This document shows, piece after piece, positions 62,959 to 64,000 of a stretch of 64,000 nt of DNA (its first letter is position 1; each line of letters begins with the position of its first letter). The DNA lies in assembly GCA_964057225.1 (NCBI GenBank), contig OZ059897.1, positions 15,810,001 to 15,874,000 of the forward strand. The letters run 5' to 3'. The stretch is from Auanema rhodensis. Its lineage: Eukaryota; Nematoda; Chromadorea; Rhabditida; Rhabditidae. Made by a program: the position numbers and the translations under genes. Under the pieces are notes generated by a model. It saw only the letters and a program-made list of their open reading frames with translations. It did no database searches and was not told where the DNA came from.

Positions 62959-64000
62959 ATGAGCTCTAGCGGAATTCCTATTGATTCGACCAAACGTGCT
63001 CGAAAGTCATCTGAACCTCAGAGAATTGTCTTGAATCCTATAAAATCTCCTTCTACGATGAACTCTAACAATACTCCGTTTTCCTCACTCGGTGATATTT
63101 CATTGGCACAGCTGCAAGCAGCTATCAACGGAGCTTCTGCATCCAACGGTGCCGCTCAAACTACGGATCAAACCATGATCTTTAACCTGGCCAGTGCCAT
63201 TGCTATGAACAGTTTTCTAACTTTGCCAAATCCTAATAACCCTCTCATTGCGAATGTGGCTAAAATGATTCTAAGTTTGAATGTTCTTAATCAGCAAAAT
63301 GATTTGCTTGGAAGCAACAATCGTACTGATCCTTCTCAGTTAGGCAGTGCATTGATGTCGCCAATGCTCCTTCAGCAGTATGCTTCCACAATTGGAAGAG
63401 GCCAACCTTCGCAATCTGCAGCTGCATCTACTCCACAGCAAGCACTGCCGACGTCACAACCGACTTCACTAGGCTCTTTCCAACAACCACTGAAGAATTC
63501 ATCGGAGAACCAGCGCAAGCGATCGCTCGGAAACGAGCACACAGCTCTAGATACTAGCGCAAAGCGGGTCTTTGGCGAAACTGGCGCTGGAGCTGTAGAT
63601 AATCAGCCGGCTGTGCCGGTATCCAAAGACGACATCGAGAATTCACTTATTCGAATTCTTAATGAAGAGATTTATAACATATATGATGAGACTTTAAAAT
63701 CGGAACCCCAAGATCCGCCATCATCTCCTGGACAAGCTGCATTGATATCTGAAAGCAGACAGAGTAGTGGCTCCGATAGTAAAGGAGTATGCCGGTCAAC
63801 TCCTAATGAAGAAATTCCTATCGAATCAATGAGTCTTTTTGAAATTCTTGATTTACTCACTAGTGAAACTTCCGCAGATATTAGCTCATCAGGATCTGCT
63901 TTCCGGAAAGTTTCCAGCAAATCTGAAATTGGTTCTATTGCTAGTAGTTCATCGGATTCATCTCAGTGGGGGAATACTATCTCTCCTCCAAACAGCTCTC
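62959..64000 (+). CDS. din-1: SPEN/DIN-1-like short-isoform start or downstream exon (partial)
   Basis: An uninterrupted reading frame starts at ATG 62,959 (MSSSGIPIDSTKRARKSSEP) and stays open to the right edge, over 1,040 nt. It reads QRIVLNPIKSPSTMNSNN, LGDISLAQLQAAINGAS, FNLASAIAMNSFLTLPNPN and ANVAKMILSLNVLNQQN. Then follow QRKRSLGNEHTALDTSAKR, DDIENSLIRILNEEIYNIYD and an acidic/Ser-rich stretch. There are two basic KR clusters (KRARK, KRSLGNE). No SPOC domain yet. It may be the first exon of a short isoform, an internal exon of the long one, or a separate neighbour gene; no clean acceptor directly before the ATG was found. The continuation lies outside the window. Confidence 0.6.
   Translation, partial: MSSSGIPIDSTKRARKSSEPQRIVLNPIKSPSTMNSNNTPFSSLGDISLAQLQAAINGASASNGAAQTTDQTMIFNLASAIAMNSFLTLPNPNNPLIANVAKMILSLNVLNQQNDLLGSNNRTDPSQLGSALMSPMLLQQYASTIGRGQPSQSAAASTPQQALPTSQPTSLGSFQQPLKNSSENQRKRSLGNEHTALDTSAKRVFGETGAGAVDNQPAVPVSKDDIENSLIRILNEEIYNIYDETLKSEPQDPPSSPGQAALISESRQSSGSDSKGVCRSTPNEEIPIESMSLFEILDLLTSETSADISSSGSAFRKVSSKSEIGSIASSSSDSSQWGNTISPPNSS

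Overview
This window looks like nuclear DNA from a nematode, probably a chromadorean. It is AT-rich. Most introns are tiny (about 40-60 nt) with GT..TTTTCAG-type borders. Two genes have a TTTNCAG acceptor directly abutting the ATG, as expected for spliced-leader trans-splicing. The recognisable proteins have their clearest counterparts in Caenorhabditis gene families. There is no prokaryotic, viral or plasmid architecture, no CRISPR array, and I found no convincing tRNA or rRNA gene.

Layout, left to right. About 1-14,329 (+): 3' part of an unc-53/neuron navigator (NAV) gene. The N-terminal region lies left of the window or is unrecognised, and the first 5.2 kb behave as intron. 15,085-18,889 (-): condensin I subunit G (capg-1/NCAPG), tail-to-tail with unc-53. 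19,286-22,564 (+): a Bicaudal-C-related KH protein of the GLD-3 type, divergent from capg-1. 23,220-23,989 (-): MPHOSPH6-type exosome cofactor. About 24,583-24,780 (-): an isolated cysteine-rich tail resembling a piggyBac transposase. 25,283-26,229 (-): dihydropteridine reductase, divergent from 26,839-28,996 (+), a DNAJC21/dnj-17 co-chaperone. 29,200-32,534 (-): SLC17-type MFS transporter. 33,295-36,860 (-): histidine ammonia-lyase. 38,827-40,112 (-): SUV4-20/set-4 H4K20 methyltransferase, divergent from 40,427-41,949 (+), Arp1/centractin. 42,686 to about 44,373 (+): a secreted protein of unknown family. 46,772 to the right edge (+): a very large RRM-containing, acidic and Q-rich gene that best fits SPEN/DIN-1, with a probable internal start near 62,959 for a short isoform.

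The genes are ordinary monocistronic housekeeping and developmental genes. I see no operon with typical ~100 bp spacing, and nothing that makes the neighbours one pathway. Two germline/chromosome genes (capg-1, gld-3) and two chromatin/cytoskeleton genes (set-4, arp-1) share short divergent promoters.

The most interesting items are the putative internal promoter and 6-nt microexon in the SPEN/DIN-1 gene, the degenerate KH loops of the GLD-3-like protein, the huge acidic insert of the SPEN protein, the phase mismatch suggesting alternative exons in unc-53, and a possible frameshifted small ORF at about 26,320-26,572. I did not find a convincing undescribed system; this is mostly conserved nematode gene content. 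Exon borders were read by eye from splice consensus and reading-frame continuity, so individual ends may be off.
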